64,000 nt of DNA, from positions 408,395 to 472,394 of the forward strand of contig WUJK01000016.1 of the NCBI GenBank assembly GCA_011317545.1. The letters are read 5' to 3'. Made by a program: the position numbers and the translations under genes. Shown one piece after another: positions 25,254-35,997 of the stretch (its first letter is position 1; the number at the start of each line of letters is the position of its first letter). The DNA comes from Coniella vitis (lineage: Eukaryota > Ascomycota > Sordariomycetes > Diaporthales > Schizoparmaceae). The notes below the pieces were generated by a model. That model saw nothing but the letters and a program-made list of their open reading frames with translations. It made no database searches and was not told the origin of the DNA.

Positions 25254-25972
25254 CCTAGCCTGCACCTTACTCTCGAATCTCACTTTTGCTTAAAGTGCTA
25301 GATTATCGTAATACTTTTACTTGCGTTATAGAAATTGTTTATACTCTACCTAGGAGACAAGATTCAATGTAGCGTATAGAATGACATTTTTGTTTCGCTC
25401 CTATAGAATATATATATGTTTCAATATATTTTTATTATAGAAATCGTTTATATTCTCCCCGGAAGATAAAAACGAATATTACGTGTAGAGGAATACCTTT
25501 ATCCCGCTTCTATAGAATATATAAATATACATATATCTCTTTTATAACAAGGAAAGGTATTTCGTTTCAAATAAATATTATCAATCTCGCTTTAACTAAG
25601 ATTGTAGCTTTATTCTCCTATAGTACTCTCTAAGTCTTCAATATTATTCAAGAAATAGTTATATCTTATAGATAAATATATCTACCTTTCTACTTGTTTA
25701 ACCGATTAATTTTACTAAATCTTAATATTAATTAACTTTCTAGCCTTTCTCCTCGACGAAAAGTATATTTTATTCCCTTGCTTAGAATTCTAATAATCTC
25801 TCCCTTTTATAAAAGCGTATTTACTCCTCTTAGCTATATATTCTTGTTTTCTATCTCTTTGAATAATATATATATACAAATTACTTTCTTTGAAAAATAT
25901 TTTACTTATCGTCCCGAGCTAAGAATACTTTTTATATCTTAGTTATAAAGTACTTAACTTTACTCCTTATAC
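25254..25972. other. RIP-type A+T-rich sequence with a 112-bp direct duplication
   Basis: Start of the first A+T-rich block. Two diverged copies of a segment beginning TTATAGAAAT(C/T)GTTTATA and ending CTATAGAATATATA lie at about 25325-25420 and 25436-25535. The rest is TpA-rich, with no recognisable gene. Confidence 0.5.
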
Positions 25973-26494
25973 TATCACAGGCCCACCTATAACATTGCCT
26001 TCGCCCGACGTGCCTAATAAGTTGACTAGATCTTCTGAAATATGTTCAGAAGATTGCGTACCTTTTGCCTTAACCGCCTAAGCGAAAGGTTCCGTACGTC
26101 GGAGACGGCCGCAGGACGCTAGTTAATTCCTGGAGCCCTATAGGGGCCAGCCCGTTATATATCTTCTAAATATCCTAAGGTCGCAGGTTCGAGCTACGGA
26201 GTGCTAAAAGTCTTAGATACCCCTTCCGTATAAACTTCGGCTTATAAAGCAACGTCGCGAGTAAGCTTTAGGGGTCCGATGTTATTAGAGGGAGAGAAGG
26301 AAGGTAATATTATAGGCCTACCTATAATATTGCCTTCGCCCGATATGCCTAATAAGTTAACTAGATCTTCTGAAACGTATTTAGAAGATTGTATACCTTT
26401 TGCCTTAACCGCCTAAGCGAAAGGTTCCGTACGTCGGAGACGGCCGTAGGACGCTAGTTAATTCCTGGAGCCCTATAGGGGCTAGCCCGTTATA
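25973..26494 (+). mobile_element. TRIM-type miniature LTR element, copy A
   Basis: Two 187-bp direct repeats (25973-26159 and 26308-26494) flank a 148-bp interior. The whole is bounded by an exact 5-bp duplication, TATAC (25968-25972 and 26495-26499). LTR ends read TATCACAGGCCC...CCCGTTATA; after undoing RIP-type transitions they would be TG...CA. A purine-rich tract (GAGGGAGAGAAGGAAGG) stands just before the second LTR, setting plus orientation. Each LTR contains a 10-bp-stem hairpin (GATCTTCTGAA...TTCAGAAGATT in the best-preserved copy). The interior holds a GGTTCGAG box but no coding capacity, so it must have been mobilised in trans. Terminal-repeat retrotransposon in miniature is the best fit. 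Confidence 0.85.
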
Positions 26495-27082
26495 TATACT
26501 ATAGTTCTTATTTCTCCTTCTTCTACTTTATATATATTCTAATCTTCTCTCTATAGATTATTTTCAATCTACTAGTTAATAGCTATTTCTTAACTTTTCT
26601 TCTTTAATAAATATATATACTACTTGTCGGCGCGGGATATATTCTAGCTTCTCTCGTTTTTAAAATTGAATTCTCTAACTCTTCCTGCTCGGTATTAAGT
26701 CTCGCGTTATATTATAAGCCTATTTATCTCCTCTATAGATAAGATAAATTTATATACTACTTACGGTATATTTATAAATTGCCTCCTTATAGTTTAAATA
26801 TACTTTATCTCCTATCTACGGATATTAAGGCTTAAATCTCCTTACGCTAGATTTATATTATTAATATTATATTATACTCCGTTTCACTTAGATATCTAAT
26901 ATCCGGAACCTCTTTCTTTCTTATCTAATAGCAAACCGAGTAGCGGAGAAAAGCCTATAGTTATAAATATATTACTACGTTTATATAGCATTAATATCCC
27001 GTTCTTTCTACTTAAACGCTAGCTTTCACTAACTAGGCTAGTAGCTGCATAGATAGCGCTTTTATTAAGGTCGAGATCTTAA
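26495..27082. other. RIP-damaged A+T-rich sequence
   Basis: No intact frame. The right part, read on the minus strand (about 27060-26930), has a DINAI-like word followed by repeat-like hydrophobic spacing, as in ankyrin repeats. It could be the tail of the NACHT-type ruin to the right, but this is weak. Confidence 0.3.
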
Positions 27083-27421
27083 TATCACAGGCCCACGGGT
27101 AAATACACGGCTTCGGCATACCAGGGCACGAAGCCTTAGTCAGCATATTCCCTTCCCGTCTAGAGACTAGCATTATATAAGCGCCGAACGAGAGCGCCTT
27201 CCGAGCAGCTTATAAGCCGCTTAAAAGATTATCGGCAATAGCACCTATATCGACGGTAGACCTATAGAAAACTCTATCTAAAGGTGGATCTTAAGCGTAA
27301 GAGCTACTTAAGAGCAGCTCTCGCGCCGCTATATAGATACTACTCTTACTTCTCTCCTTAAGTTAGTTAATAATAGAAATTAAGATTATAACTGCGAACG
27401 CTCTTTCGATGCCCGTTTATA
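27083..27421. mobile_element. Solo LTR, 339-bp family
   Basis: A 339-bp segment, TATCACAGGCCCACGGG...GCCCGTTTATA, bounded by an exact 5-bp duplication CTTAA (27078-27082 and 27422-27426). A second, more damaged copy is at 39919-40253. Both termini match those of the TRIM LTR (CACAGGCCCAC at one end, GCCCGTT(T)A at the other) although the middles differ, so the two families are probably related. It appears inserted in a decayed NACHT-type gene. Confidence 0.8.
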
Positions 27422-27426
27422 CTTAA

Positions 27427-27960
27427 TAAGCTTTCCCTACGATAGTCTATATAGTCTCTTCGATTTCTAACTAGTTTCGACTCGATATAATCTACTTAAT
27501 TCGTAAAGGTTCTTTAGTAGTCTCGTAATTAAACTCCAGAATTCGTGATAAGTTAGAGGACTCGTCTAACGCGTCGATAATTAGATAGCCCCTTATCTAA
27601 ATCGGGATCGTGAATAATGCTTATTAATATATTAGTTAAGGTAATCCAAGCATTTTCGTCCTCGAATAGCTGCTTTCTAGCTTTATTAAACCTCTCTTGG
27701 ACGTATATAGAAGTAGTAGCTGCTGATCGATAAGTATATAAATTAATCCTTATAGGATATTTCTAGCCTTATTAATACTTAAATCGGTCGCTTAGTAGAA
27801 GAAATATAATAGGATTAAGCGATTATCCCTCTTATTTAACTATATACTAGGAATTATCTCCTCGATAATCTCGCAAAGTAATAATATCTTTCCCTTACTA
27901 AAGTCGCCCTTAATCCAGAGGAGCTAGCTTTAACTATTATTACGCTATTGCTTAAAATCC
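27427..27960 (-). pseudogene. NACHT (NLR-type) gene remnant
   Basis: Read on the minus strand from about 27930 leftwards, the sequence gives a decayed NTPase region. First comes LWIKGDFSKGK, where fungal NACHT proteins have LWIKGDPGKGKT (Walker A), then a LLYFFY-ATD stretch matching the usual SYFFCQATD. After a frame change comes FEDENAWITLTNIL with HDPDLDKG, and after another LIIDALDE at 27584-27561 (Walker B). Stops are TAA/TAG of RIP type. In fungi such NLR-type proteins act in self/non-self recognition and cell-death signalling; this copy cannot make a protein. Upstream (effector) and downstream (repeat) parts are missing or unrecognisable, and a 339-bp LTR interrupts the left side. Confidence 0.65.
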
Positions 27961-28003
27961 GGATAATTTAAGGTCTACTTATACGAGTCTCGTAATAGAC
28001 CCC

Positions 28004-28336
28004 TATTATAACCCACGGTCATGCAGGTTATAGGAATAGCCTAGCGCAACTATATGCTAGCAAATCGGAACCTTAACGGACCGATAGGGATCTCTTATAT
28101 AACTAAGTCGTATAGGATGATATAATTAGGGTTAGGGTTAATTACTTAGATTACGGCAATCGAAGTAATCGGATTACGATAATTACGGTAATTACGGCGA
28201 CTGGATTATAGACCTAAAAGTAATCTAGCAGAACAATGGAAGGATATAAGGACGGACGATTTCCTAGCTGTTAGATAGTTTTCCTTATAGTCTTTAATTA
28301 TAAATCTAAGTATTACCTCGTATAATAGGGTAATCC
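28004..28336 (+). mobile_element. Truncated chromovirus-family LTR (copy 1)
   Basis: Starts TATTATAACCCA and follows the LTR of the element at 52134-59755: GCAAATCGGAACC block, GGGATCTCTTATATAA, TTAGGGTTAGGGTTA, then a variable part rich in GATTAC/GTAAT words, then the conserved GGAAGGATATAAGGA block. It breaks off where copy 2 begins, about 150 bp short of the LTR end. Confidence 0.8.
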
Positions 28337-28797
28337 TGTTATAACCCATGAACATGCAGGTTATAGGAATAAGCTAGTATAACTATATACTAGCAAATCG
28401 GAACCTTAACGGACCGATAGGGATCTCTTATATAAGAATATAGAGTAGTATAATTAGGGTTAAGGTTTAAAATGCTATACTAGATTACTAGAGATTACTA
28501 CTACTTACTAGAATATTAGTAAGCACTAGTAAGCATTAATAAGCTATATATTAATAAGTATTATAACGGAAGGATATAAGGATAGGAGTTTATAGCTTAA
28601 TATTAAATAGTTTCCTTATAATCTTTAGTTATAAATCTAAGTATTATTTTATATAATAGGGTAATCCCTCTTAATTACTTATAATACTTAATATTGCTCG
28701 ATAAACGTACGGAGACTTAAAGGTAATACTTCCCCGCCTGCTAATATATAACTTATAGGTACTTCCAGAATCAGGGATTCAGGCAAGGATTATTATA
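28337..28797 (+). mobile_element. Chromovirus-family LTR (copy 2)
   Basis: Complete 461-bp LTR from TGTTATAACCC to GGATTATTATA. Its telomere-like tract is worn (TTAGGGTTAAGG) and followed by a variable segment of TTACTAG/AGTAAGCA-like words, unlike any other copy here. No target duplication is visible, so it probably arose by recombination with copy 1 rather than simple insertion. Confidence 0.8.
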
Positions 28798-28864
28798 AGT
28801 AAGCTCTAAGGGCTATAATAAAAGGTTAAATATCGTCTTCTTATCCGCGATAGGCCTTAGGCTG

Positions 28865-29061
28865 TGTGACGGGCTGGCCCCTGTGGGGCTCCAGGAATTG
28901 ACTAGCGTTCCTGCGGCCGTCTCCGACGTACGTACGGAACCTTTCGCTTGGGCGGTTGAGGCAAAAGGTACGCAATCTTCTGAACACGTTTCAGAAGATC
29001 TAGTCAACTTATCAGGCACGTTAGGGCGAAGGCAATGTTACAGCTTGGTGGGCCTGTGATA
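28865..29061 (-). mobile_element. Solo LTR of the TRIM family, best-preserved copy
   Basis: A 197-bp LTR with an exact GGCTG duplication on both sides (28860-28864, 29062-29066). It keeps many CpG and CpA sites lost in the other copies, so it is either young or short enough to have escaped RIP. It shows the terminal TGTGACGGGC, the CACAGGCCCACC end (on minus) and the 10-bp hairpin clearly. Confidence 0.9.
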
Positions 29062-29066
29062 GGCTG

Positions 29067-29791
29067 CTTTATCTTAAAGGGCTTATTAGGAGTTCCGCTA
29101 ATACTTCCTCGGGCCTTAAGTTTAATAATATATATAGTAAATATATTAATAATAGTTAAGAGGTACTAATTAGTATTCTAGGTCTAATTAATAGTTAAGG
29201 GGGCTAGAACTATTAGTACTATAGTTAAATACTATACTTAATATTACCTAAGAGGTATATATAGATTATCCTAAATAAGAGTTATAAAAATATAATAATC
29301 CTTACCTAAATCCCGGATTCTGGAAATACTTATAAGTTATATATTAGCAGGTAGGGAAGTATTACCTTTAAGTCTTCGTATATTATCGAGTAATATTAAG
29401 TATTATAAGTAATTAAGAGGGATTACCCTATTATATAAAATAATACTTAGATTTATAACTAAAGATTATAAGGAAACTATCTAATATTAAGCCGTAAACT
29501 CCTATCCTTCTATACTTCTATTATTTCCTATCTATACTTCTATTATTTCCTATCTATAGTAAGTATAGATCCTTAGATTACCTGGAGCGATAGGAGCGTT
29601 AGCTTATTTGGATTATTTGGATTATTATCGCTCTAACTATCTTAGTTATTAAGGTAATTCAACCCTAACCCTGATTATACTACTCTATCTTCTTATATAA
29701 GAGATCCCTATCTGTCCGTTGAGGTTCCGATTTGCTGGTATATGGTTGCGCTGGCCTGTTCCTGTGACCTGCATGTTCATGGGTTATAACA
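29067..29791 (-). mobile_element. Chromovirus 5' LTR (copy 3) with short internal stub
   Basis: A 501-bp LTR at 29291-29791 in minus orientation (ends GGGTTATAACA), followed on its internal side by up to about 220 bp; the first part (29290 down to about 29200) matches the start of the interior of the complete element at 52612. The rest of this copy is gone. Its variable segment (GCGATAGGAGC words) is the same type as in the complete element, and its telomere-like tract reads AACCCTAACCCT on plus. It contains less-mutated stretches such as GCGCTGGCCTGTTCCTGTGACC. Confidence 0.8.
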
Positions 29792-30111
29792 CTTTATTAT
29801 TGCCGTTATATTAAATATTTAATATGCTGCCATGGTCCAGCGGTATAATGGTCCTGATATTTAATGGATCTTATATAAATAAGTAAATCTTTATTGAAAA
29901 AAACCTAAAAAGACTTTGTATAACACTGACGTGGAAGACCTCGGAAATAGTGAAATAAAGTATTCAAACATTAATATTCGATAGGGTCAACAGTGTATAT
30001 CTGCTTTTTGAATACTCTAAATGCTAATTAGTATTCGCAGTCTCTCCGTCGCCCTAAAGGACAATTCTGCGTATGTCGCACGCATTCTGTGCCTCTGGCT
30101 GGTCCATCCTT
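29792..30111. other. Boundary of RIP block and transporter 3' region
   Basis: Composition returns to normal here. A TGGTCCAGCGGTATAATGG word resembles a tRNA 5' half, but no complete cloverleaf can be drawn. No gene. Confidence 0.4.
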
Positions 30112-31706
30112 CTAAGCTTTTGGTCTCGCGCCGGCTTCGGCTTCTGCTCTCCAGGACCCAGCGAACTTCCACTGCACTCCGGCACCAGCTAGGGCAACGA
30201 TCTGGGCGCTAACACAGGCCGTGAACGCCCACCTCGCACCAATCGCATTCACCATCGGTAGAACGAAGCTTGTGCCGCCGGCGGCGAACAGACACCTCGC
30301 CAAGTTTAGGCTTGCGCTGGCGGCGCCGCTTCGGTCGGGGAAGATGTCGATGAGGTAGGTCATGACGAGCGACTGCGTCGACACGGCGGTCCAGCCCGTT
30401 ACGAACGTAGATACGATGGGGACGGCGATATGTATACGGGAGGAGTACTGGACTGTCCAGCCGAAGAGGGCTATGGCGGTACATTGAAGGACCGAGAATA
30501 TTGGGATGAGGCGGAGACGGGCTTGCTCGAGCGGAAATTTGTCGTCTTCGTGGACACCACGCAGATCCTCGCCCATCTCGGCATCGGGCTGCGAGGAGAG
30601 CCGCATCTGCTTCGCTTTCACGCGGCGATAGTCCACGTCTATGATCTTGCCGGTAATTAAGGTGCCAATGATAGACCCGGCTCCGTTAGCAATAAAGGTC
30701 AGGCCGATCTGGGTTTCTGTCAGGTTATATCGCTCTTCAAACATGCTCGACATGGCCGTGATGCTCATCTGCCAGACCGCGTAGTACACGGCTAGAAACA
30801 TGATGATCGGTGCCGCATGCTTGCTGATTAAAATTCTGAAGGGACCTGTTGCATCGATGCGCTTCTTGCCGGGAGTCTTCGGCGGGAACTGCTCGGTATC
30901 GTACTTGACCTTGGTGGTTCTCTGGTGGAAGCCCAGCGGGAACTTCGCCACCAGGTTGGACGGGCTCCGAGCGCCGTTGGCGACGATGGACCTCAACGTC
31001 TCAGGTAGGAGGAGGGCGAGAGGCAGGAGAAATACACCACAGTAGATGGCTAAGAACCAGAAGATACTCCGCCAACCAAGAGACCCGGCCAAGGCCCCTC
31101 CGATCACGGGTCCCACGGCGACCGGCACCAGCAGGCCGGCCTGGAAAATCCCCATATAGCCACCGCGGGTCTCGCGCGTCGTGATGTCGCCGATCACGCC
31201 TGACCCGATGGCGATGGTGCTCGCGCTCCCGGTACTCTGCAGGCCTCTCAGCACAACCAGGGTCGCATAGTCCTTCGTCTCGGCGAGCCCGATGCACGCC
31301 CCAAGGAAGACCAAGAAAGTGCAGATATAGGCGACCCGGCGACCCTTCACATCAGAGACAGGCCCCCAGAGGCTCGGCGCTATCGCCTGGAAGATCAGAT
31401 ACGTGGTGACGGTGAGGTTAACTAGCTCGACGCTAACATCGAGATCGCGGGCGATTTCGGGAAGCGCGGGGAAGTAAATATTGGAGGCGAAGCCAGAGAC
31501 TGCACTTAGGTTAGCGGACCTGGGATATCGGTTTTTCATAGAATGAGGCTTAGCAACATACAGGTAGCTGCGGTCGAGACAATGAGCACAATCACTGCTT
31601 TCTGTCGGCGGTCGAAGATGCTGTATAGCTCGCCGAGAGTTTCGGGGGGCGATGTTGATTGCCCGGGCGAGTCGGCGGCCCCAGATTCTTTCGCTTTTTG
31701 CGCCAT
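30112..31706 (-). CDS. MFS transporter, DHA1 drug:H+ antiporter type
   Basis: Two exons on the minus strand, 31706-31562 and 31499-30112 (510 aa). The 62-bp intron has a GTATGT donor, a GCTAAC site and a TGCAG acceptor; frames join to give ATFSGFASNIYFPA, the usual start of the membrane domain. The N-terminus (1-45) is cytosolic and Ser/Pro-rich. Motif A, GPVSDVKGRR, is at residues 94-103 between helices 2 and 3. A GDIT...GYMG region follows helix 4, and there is a large cytosolic loop between helices 6 and 7 (about 220-265) and a second hydrophilic loop near 340-380. Twelve spans are expected. Members (Qdr/Dtr-like) export drugs, organic acids or metabolites across the plasma membrane; the substrate cannot be read from sequence. 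It is the only apparently intact metabolic gene in this island, and a Zn2Cys6 regulator lies 1.7 kb upstream on the same strand. Confidence 0.9.
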
Positions 31707-32695
31707 CTTAATCCCGGATGAGTGTGGGAGGGGCCCCAGTTAGTGTGGTCAGGGACTATGTAGCTAGGCTACGGCTCTGAAATGCAATTATTGATTTAGG
31801 TCTGGCGCGGTATTAGAACTAGAGGTACTGTTCGTTGTCGAACGGTGCTCCTTATCCTCTTATTTATCTTCCGCCCTGGAACTCTGTGTATAAGTTCGAG
31901 ACGTACCAGGCAGTCGAGATCGGAAAACAAAAGCTACGAGAACTTTTTAAGAATAACGAGACAGCACTCTCGGCGCTAGCGATACCGGCTCCAAAGGATA
32001 CGGATTCTATTAGCATGGATACGCTCGACAGCAAGGGCAAGCGCAGGGAGAAGGAGGAAGATGAAGACGTGCGTCTGGGACTTATATACGGACCTCTCGC
32101 CCTGACATGATTGGCCGTGGCGATGTTTCGCGGAGTTGAGCGGTGGGTCTACTGGAGCTGAGGGCTCAGCTCCGAACGGCGGCATCGCGACTCCCGAAGG
32201 TCGGAATGACTTGCCCAAGGCTCTTTAAAGCTAGCATAAGCTAGAATAGCCCAGCCCACCTGCAATCTTTGCAATTGCCATAGTATAGTATATGTACAGT
32301 ATGCATAGAGCGCACTGATTCCTGCATGGTCCCATCTGCAAGCATCTATCGATAGAACTGGACTAACAAAACAAAGCTCGCATCGTTTCTTACGGACCTT
32401 TATTTATAACAAATAGCTTCTCGTCCTTTTACTGAGTATCTTTTAACATCCTGCAATGGTCTCGAGTTGCAGCGCCTTAGAAGTCGAAGCGCAAATAGAA
32501 TGCTGCGACTGATGATATCAAAGATCTCAGCTAGTTGCTGTAACACCGCCTATACATGTTAAGGTTAGTGCATAACGGTGTTAATGTCTTACATCGGCGT
32601 CTTGGGTAGATAAATAGCCCAATTCGTTTAACTCCACCAAGTATACCTACCATAGGCGCTTGATATTTAAAAAAACAGAAGATTAAACCGCTGCT
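31707..32695. other. Intergenic, with a short plus-strand open frame
   Basis: An 89-codon plus-strand frame (about 31835-32110) without an ATG start has protein-like composition (PLIYLPPWNSVYKFETYQ) and may be the end of a lost gene; I cannot identify it. The first 150 bp hold the transporter promoter. The rest shows nothing recognisable. Confidence 0.35.
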
Positions 32696-33290
32696 ATGGA
32701 GCAAGCCACGGAGCGCCCCAGCTTATTAACGGGCGGCTGTCTCTGCGGTGCGATACGATACACGCTTCACTTCACAGACCCGCGCTCATGGCCCTCTGTA
32801 GTAAGAACGCCTTCTTTACATGACGCAGCTGTAGCTGATCCACTTGCCCAGTCATCTACCTGCTAATGCACCATGTGTCGGAAATGGACTTCCTCGCTTG
32901 TTGCCCAGTTCCTTGTTGCCGCTCCCAGCCAGCTGGATAGGCCTTTCAGCCACTTCCCAGAGTACCAAGAGTACTCGTCCTCGCCAGGCCAATTCCGCGG
33001 CTTCTGCGGCAAGTGCGGTTCGTCTCACATCTAGCGGTCGGAGGATAATGACAAGGCCTTTGATCTTTTTATTGGTACCTTGGACGAGGAATGACTGGTC
33101 GTAAAAGGGGACAAAAATCCCGCTCGGGCTTCGCATGCTGGTGCAAATGGCATTTGTGCCTAATGGGACTCAGTTCTGGGGCCATGAAGGCGTTACTGAT
33201 TGCGTAAGGGCGGAAATGAATTTCCCCGCGAAGGCCCTCCCGGCAAGAACATACCAGAGTGGATGCAATAAGCTCAAAACTAGCTGTTAG
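32696..33290 (+). pseudogene. GFA/CENP-V-family (glutathione-dependent formaldehyde-activating-like) pseudogene
   Basis: From the ATG at 32696 the frame gives LTGGCLCGAIRYTLHF, the first Zn-binding CxC of the GFA fold. Next comes TC-stop-CTMCRKW, where functional members have a CxCxxC segment, then FRGFCGKCGSSHI. Three in-frame stops break it: TAA in the CxCxxC segment (about 32869), TAG after SHI (about 33033) and TGA after DEE (about 33091). All are explained by single C-to-T or G-to-A changes from Gln or Trp codons. The C-terminal part (VPNGTQFWGHEGVTD) continues in another frame from about 33150. GFA-family proteins bind zinc and are linked to glutathione adducts or small-aldehyde detoxification; this copy is dead. 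Confidence 0.75.
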
Positions 33291-33368
33291 ACGGAGAAGA
33301 TGAGACAATGCCATCAAATCCAGATGAGATGTTATAAGCATTCCAGAGAAGTAGGAACCCTTATCCCC

Positions 33369-34700
33369 TCAGGACGCGTGCGTGCAGCACGTCACGGTAT
33401 ACATCAATGTCCCAAACTCGTCCAGATCTTCCAGCCAATAGTCTACTCTATTACGCCTCGCAGCAATGCCCGGCTCGTCCAGTCCCGGCGGTGTCGGCCA
33501 GAGGTCGTCAAGGCGGAGCGTGCCGTCTGCAGTTTCTGCCAAATATGCATTATACTCTGCCTCCCATTCTCTTCTGGATAACGCCTGCCAGTTCGACTTA
33601 GATGCCGGCGCCGGCAGTCCTTGCAGCTCCGTGCCTAGGAAGATAGGAAGGCCTTCCTGGCTGGAGAGGACGTTGTCGAACAGGTACATAGTGAACAGCG
33701 TTCGGCGCTTTGCCTCCGCCACGATCCAGGCTTCCCATCTTGGTCGTGCATGCCGTTGCTCGGCCAGGCATACCAGGCCCCTTCGGGCTATCGCGCATGC
33801 GAGTTCTTGTAAATTCATTATGTCCTGGCGGAGAAATGAGTCCGATACCCGGCCGAGGCGGAAGAAGAGGACCATGGCATAGATTAGGTACGCCTGAAAG
33901 GCCGCGAGGAGGGTCGTGTCGCCGTACGTGGCGCGGGCATCATGGATCTTGACCATCTCGTGCTGGAGAATCTCGGCCGCCGCCGCTTCGCTGCCGGGGA
34001 GAGGGCGGGAACATATGCGTACGACGCTCAGGCAGGTCGCGAGTGGCGAACCGGCCCATTCTGCCGACGTCACTTGAGAGGCATGTACGAATGGCGGGGA
34101 ACCACGGCCGCGTATCGCAGAGCTCGCGTAAGCTTTAAGTATCTGGTAGATAAACCTGGATATGCTAGGATGGTAATCCTTGACGACCTGACCGGGGATG
34201 GGGACGTAGGTGTTTAGCTAGCGGTTCGCGATATCGTCGGCATTAATGGGATATATGAGCTGAAGATTGGTGAAGTTAAGCGTGTCTGTCGCATTATGCA
34301 CAAAACTTGTAGTAAGACTGCTCGAAAATGGCAGGAGTTGTCCTCTAGTACTTAGCATCGACGTCTCGTTTGGTAGGGTATAGTCTGCTGCCGGCCGTGT
34401 CGAGAGACTGGGAGACGTGGCCGTACGAGAAGACTCGTCGCGATCCGGAGTCGGAGGTAGACCAAGTGACGCATCTACTAGGCCGGAAGACGGTAGCCCT
34501 CCAGGCGTATAGAGCTCGCCGTCTATGCCCGCAACTTGGCGGCCAGCGCGACGGCCAGCCCCGGCCGCAGCATAAGAGCAGGACAGGCCACGCTGTATGC
34601 ATCGGATGCAGCTATCGTCCTGGCGCTTGCATTTTGCCTTGCTTGCCGAGCATTGCTGGCACGCTTTCTGTCTCGAGGTAGAATATCTAGAGGTTCTCAT
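33369..34700 (-). pseudogene. Zn2Cys6 transcription factor with a single in-frame TAG
   Basis: Minus-strand frame from the ATG at 34700 to 33369, open for 444 codons except one TAG at 34220-34218. The N-terminus holds a complete Zn2Cys6 cluster (Cys14, 17, 24, 31, 34, 41; spacing C-x2-C-x6-C-x6-C-x2-C-x6-C) with basic residues between. A Ser/Pro linker follows. After the TAG the same frame runs on through LNTYVPIPGQ and a long helical region (KRRTLFTMYLFDNVLS) like the fungal regulatory middle-homology region. The stop sits where a Trp (TGG) would fit (NR-stop-LNTY), a G-to-A change of RIP type. Translation should stop after the DNA-binding part (160 aa), unless there is read-through or the assembly is wrong. 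It probably once controlled the transporter and other genes of this island. Confidence 0.8.
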
Positions 34701-35872
34701 CTCAGCAAGTGGCTCGCCCTTAATCTGAGATGTGGGCTGGCCCTAGACCCCGAATCCAAGGAGGCCGAAGCAGCAGTGGGTAGAATCCTTCTAGATAGTT
34801 GAAGAGTGAGGGAATATGCAGGAGAGTGAGAAGTAAAGGCTAACTATGTTTGTAGCACTCTCCAGGGATGTGATTTGTGATAGTCGTTGCGGCTGAAGGG
34901 GAGCTAAGGGCTGGCATAAGTTACGTCATGCTTTGATTAGGGCAAGCTTGCCGCACTCCTTCAAGCTTAGTAATATCTAAGAGAAGTATATAGTACCTTT
35001 AGGTACTTGTACTTGCACGGATGCTTCGTATAAAGTACGGAATCTATACTGTAATTTTCAAAACCTTACATATATTGCCGATCCCTACAAGTGCCGCATC
35101 AACGTGACCATATGCGATTAAAATTTATCCCCTTTATGAAAATACTTATAAGTGCAAAGATTTACAATTATAAGTGCTTTATCTCTGTTCAGTTCTTTTT
35201 ATATCTATATCGGATAACTCGGTGTACCTCGATGGTACCTGAAGCATTATGAGGGTGCCTTATCGTGAATAATAGCCTTGAATAAGCAGGGAGACCATAT
35301 TCCAGGAATTTGATGTAAAGCACCAAGGTGACTAACAAAAAAATAAAATCAACTGTCAAGAGAATATTGCTTCAAGCAATAATATAATAAGTCTCTTACC
35401 TTAATTGAAAATAAAGTATACTCTTATAGTAGTGTACTTTTAGCGTAGGAGTGGGCCTGCTTACTATCTCGTATTCCAGCCAATTATATCATCTTATTGC
35501 CTCCGTTCAAGATACAGATCGCCAATTAACCTTATATTAAGCATTCCTTATACCACGCAATCAGACCATCGTAGGACATAGCATCCATCAACAGGATTCC
35601 AACACAGCATTTCAAGAAGATAGATAAGCCTAATAAGTTTATACATCTTCCCAATATAAGATACAAAGCCTAGACCTGATACTCAATCACGATTATTCGC
35701 GTTATCCGGTTGAATACAGCCTAGCTATTTTGCGAGGCTATAAGGATAGCTTCTTTGTTCAAGTTGTGCGATTTCCCGAAGGTTTTTTAACGTATTCCTC
35801 GATGTTGTGAATGGAAGGCAATATTCTTTGAGACAGTGTGTAACCGCGATTTTTTATATTTCAGCGATCTTG
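34701..35872. other. Intergenic region
   Basis: The first part holds the promoter of the Zn2Cys6 gene. From about 35.0 kb the sequence is A+T-rich with no open frame or repeat that I recognise. Confidence 0.45.
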
Positions 35873-35970
35873 TGTTATAACCCAGGCTCATTCAGGTCAC
35901 AGGAACAGGCCAACGCAACCATATGCCAGCAAATCGAAAACTCAACAGACCGATAGGGACCTTATGTAAT
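35873..35970 (+). mobile_element. Chromovirus LTR fragment, little RIP damage
   Basis: About 90 bp matching the first part of the chromovirus LTR (TGTTATAACCCAGG, GGAACAGGCCAACGCAACC, GCAAATCG), with CpA and CpG sites preserved. It ends before the telomere-like tract. Useful for inferring the unmutated LTR 5' end. Confidence 0.75.
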
Positions 35971-35997
35971 CAGGACCCACTCCTTATTGGGCACTCC

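Noticed and set aside
28337..28797. Simple insertion of LTR copy 2 into copy 1
   Set aside because: The remainder of copy 1 and a 5-bp duplication should follow at 28798 but do not; recombination or deletion is more likely.
29826..29875. tRNA-like 5' half (TGGTCCAGCGGTATAATGG)
   Set aside because: No anticodon arm, B box or 3' half follows; the D-arm does not pair well.
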